Below the pieces are notes generated by a model, which saw nothing but the letters and a program-made list of their open reading frames with translations, did not search any database and was not told the origin of the DNA. This document shows positions 5,339-6,134 of a DNA stretch of 6,134 nt, piece after piece; position 1 is the first letter of the stretch, and each line of letters starts with the position of its first letter. The translations under genes were made by a program, and so were the position numbers. Source of the stretch: Candidatus Methanoprimaticola hominis (GTDB lineage: Archaea; Thermoplasmatota; Thermoplasmata; Methanomassiliicoccales; Methanomethylophilaceae); NCBI GenBank assembly GCA_006954465.1, contig LVVU01000117.1:1-6134 (forward strand), in the 5' to 3' direction.

Positions 5339-5487
5339 CCTCGCGATGTCCGCCGATGCCGTCCTCGAAGCTGCATCCGAAAATCCGCTCAGGCCTTCGA
5401 AGGGATCCCATGGGAGGCTGCGGCATCCCTGTTCCGAGGCCACGGGCATGAAGAACCTTAAGACTGTGACCGCCATGACCCCACTGG
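5339..5487. other. Spacer before topo VI-B with possible near-leaderless promoter
   Basis: No convincing gene. A rightward ORF from ATG 5346 (about 50 codons) runs to a TGA at 5497-5499, overlapping the topo VI-B start, but has no ribosome site or recognisable product. The box AACCTTAAGAC (5455-5465) lies about 27 bp before the topo VI-B ATG, so that transcript could be nearly leaderless. Confidence 0.3.
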
Positions 5488-6134
5488 ATGCCCTCTGAAG
5501 ATACCAGTGCGAAAAATGCCGCGACCGACGGCAAGAAACCGGCCATAGCGCATAAGCTGGCCGCTAAGCAGCAGGAGATCTCCGTCACGGAGTTCTTCGA
5601 GAAGAACAAGCAGATCCTGGGATTCGATTCCCGCTCCAAGTCCCTCTTGATGGGCATCAAGGAAGCGGTGGACAACTCCCTCGACGCCTGCGAGGAGGCC
5701 GGCATCCTGCCGGAGGTCTCCGTCAGGATCGATAGGCTCAACGACGAGGACTACAGGATCTGCATCGAGGACAACGGACCGGGTATCATCCACAGGATGA
5801 TGCCGAACGTATTCGGCCGTCTGCTCTACGGATCGAGATTCCACGCGCTGAGACAGTCCAGAGGACAGCAGGGTATCGGGATATCCGCCACCGTGATGTA
5901 CGGCAACATCACCACCGGCAAGCCCGCCCACATCATATCCAAGATCGAGGACGACGACGAGCCCGCGTGGGGCATGGACATCGTCATCGACACCAAGACC
6001 AACCGTCCGGTCGTGACCAACGACAAGGCCCAGACCTGGGACAGACCCCACGGGACCAGCATCGAATACACGATCAAAGGCAGGTACATCACCGGTAAGC
6101 AGTCGGTATACGAGTATCTCAGGGACACCGCCAT
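5488..6134 (+). CDS. top6B: DNA topoisomerase VI subunit B, 5' part (cut by window end)
   Basis: The window holds the first 215 codons of the ATPase subunit of type IIB topoisomerase VI, an A2B2 enzyme that relaxes and decatenates DNA by ATP-driven strand passage. After a Lys/Ala-rich lead of about 30 residues comes the family start [17 protein letters not shown] (32-48). GHKL ATP-binding motifs follow: the N box EAVDNSLDA (E59, N63, D66), the G1 box EDNGPGI (D95, G97, G99) and the G2 region [11 protein letters not shown] (123-133). [12 protein letters not shown] (109-120) lies between them and forms the ATP lid with the G2 loop. [11 protein letters not shown] (188-198) ends the GHKL domain, and the break falls in YLRDTA. 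The transducer domain and the A subunit gene, usually next door, lie outside. ATG 5488 is the first start after in-frame stops at 5467 and 5476. No Shine-Dalgarno site precedes it. Confidence 0.96.
   Translation, partial: MPSEDTSAKNAATDGKKPAIAHKLAAKQQEISVTEFFEKNKQILGFDSRSKSLLMGIKEAVDNSLDACEEAGILPEVSVRIDRLNDEDYRICIEDNGPGIIHRMMPNVFGRLLYGSRFHALRQSRGQQGIGISATVMYGNITTGKPAHIISKIEDDDEPAWGMDIVIDTKTNRPVVTNDKAQTWDRPHGTSIEYTIKGRYITGKQSVYEYLRDTA

Noticed and set aside
5346..5499. Short rightward ORF overlapping the topo VI-B start
   Set aside because: No ribosome site, no recognisable product, and it would overlap the well-supported topo VI-B start; too weak to call a gene.
5458..6051. Minus-strand ORF of 197 codons opposite top6B
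   Set aside because: The opposite strand carries all GHKL motifs of topo VI-B; the minus product is low-complexity Val/Leu/Asp/Gly.

Overview
The window looks archaeal. It ends in the 5' part of a DNA topoisomerase VI subunit B gene, several genes have AT-rich TATA-like boxes at promoter distance, and strong Shine-Dalgarno sites are mostly missing. A GC-rich archaeon carrying an AAA/PD-(D/E)XK (DUF1703-type) gene, an anaerobe-type isocitrate dehydrogenase and topo VI fits a gut or wetland Methanomassiliicoccales-type Thermoplasmata. That placement is an inference from protein style, not a database result.

Layout, left to right. Positions 1-145 are a left-edge control region, possibly with the start of a leftward gene. 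At 146-550 (+) is a small AhpD/carboxymuconolactone-decarboxylase-like protein that keeps CxxC but lacks the usual proton-relay residues. A GC-rich hairpin separates it from the convergent PAP2-family membrane phosphatase (606-1151, -). Upstream of that, also leftward, are an isocitrate dehydrogenase (1196-2419, -) and a probable degenerate nucleotidyltransferase-like protein (2453-2917, -).

The accessory part is 2976-5338. A repeat of about 300 bp, here called R, occurs twice in the same orientation (2976-3279 and 5027-5338). It brackets a leftward AAA-ATPase/nuclease gene that is broken by a small deletion just after the Walker A motif (3313-4993, -). Each R copy abuts the 5' end of a leftward gene. 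Each also contains a rightward small ORF, an AT box that could serve both directions, a hairpin in the small-ORF leader, and a GC-rich folded segment after the small ORF. The right copy encodes an intact 31-residue amphipathic peptide with a good Shine-Dalgarno site. The left copy has lost 5 nt at the end of the ORF, which removes the stop. A 20-bp tandem repeat lies between the left R and the 3' end of the AAA gene, and its core decamer recurs at the other borders of the module.

The chromosome then continues with topoisomerase VI subunit B (5488 onward, +), cut by the window end. The housekeeping genes (isocitrate dehydrogenase, topo VI-B) show no functional link to the R/AAA module, which looks like an inserted or duplicated accessory unit. 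The R repeat with its tiny ORF and switchable RNA folds is the most likely place for something undescribed.
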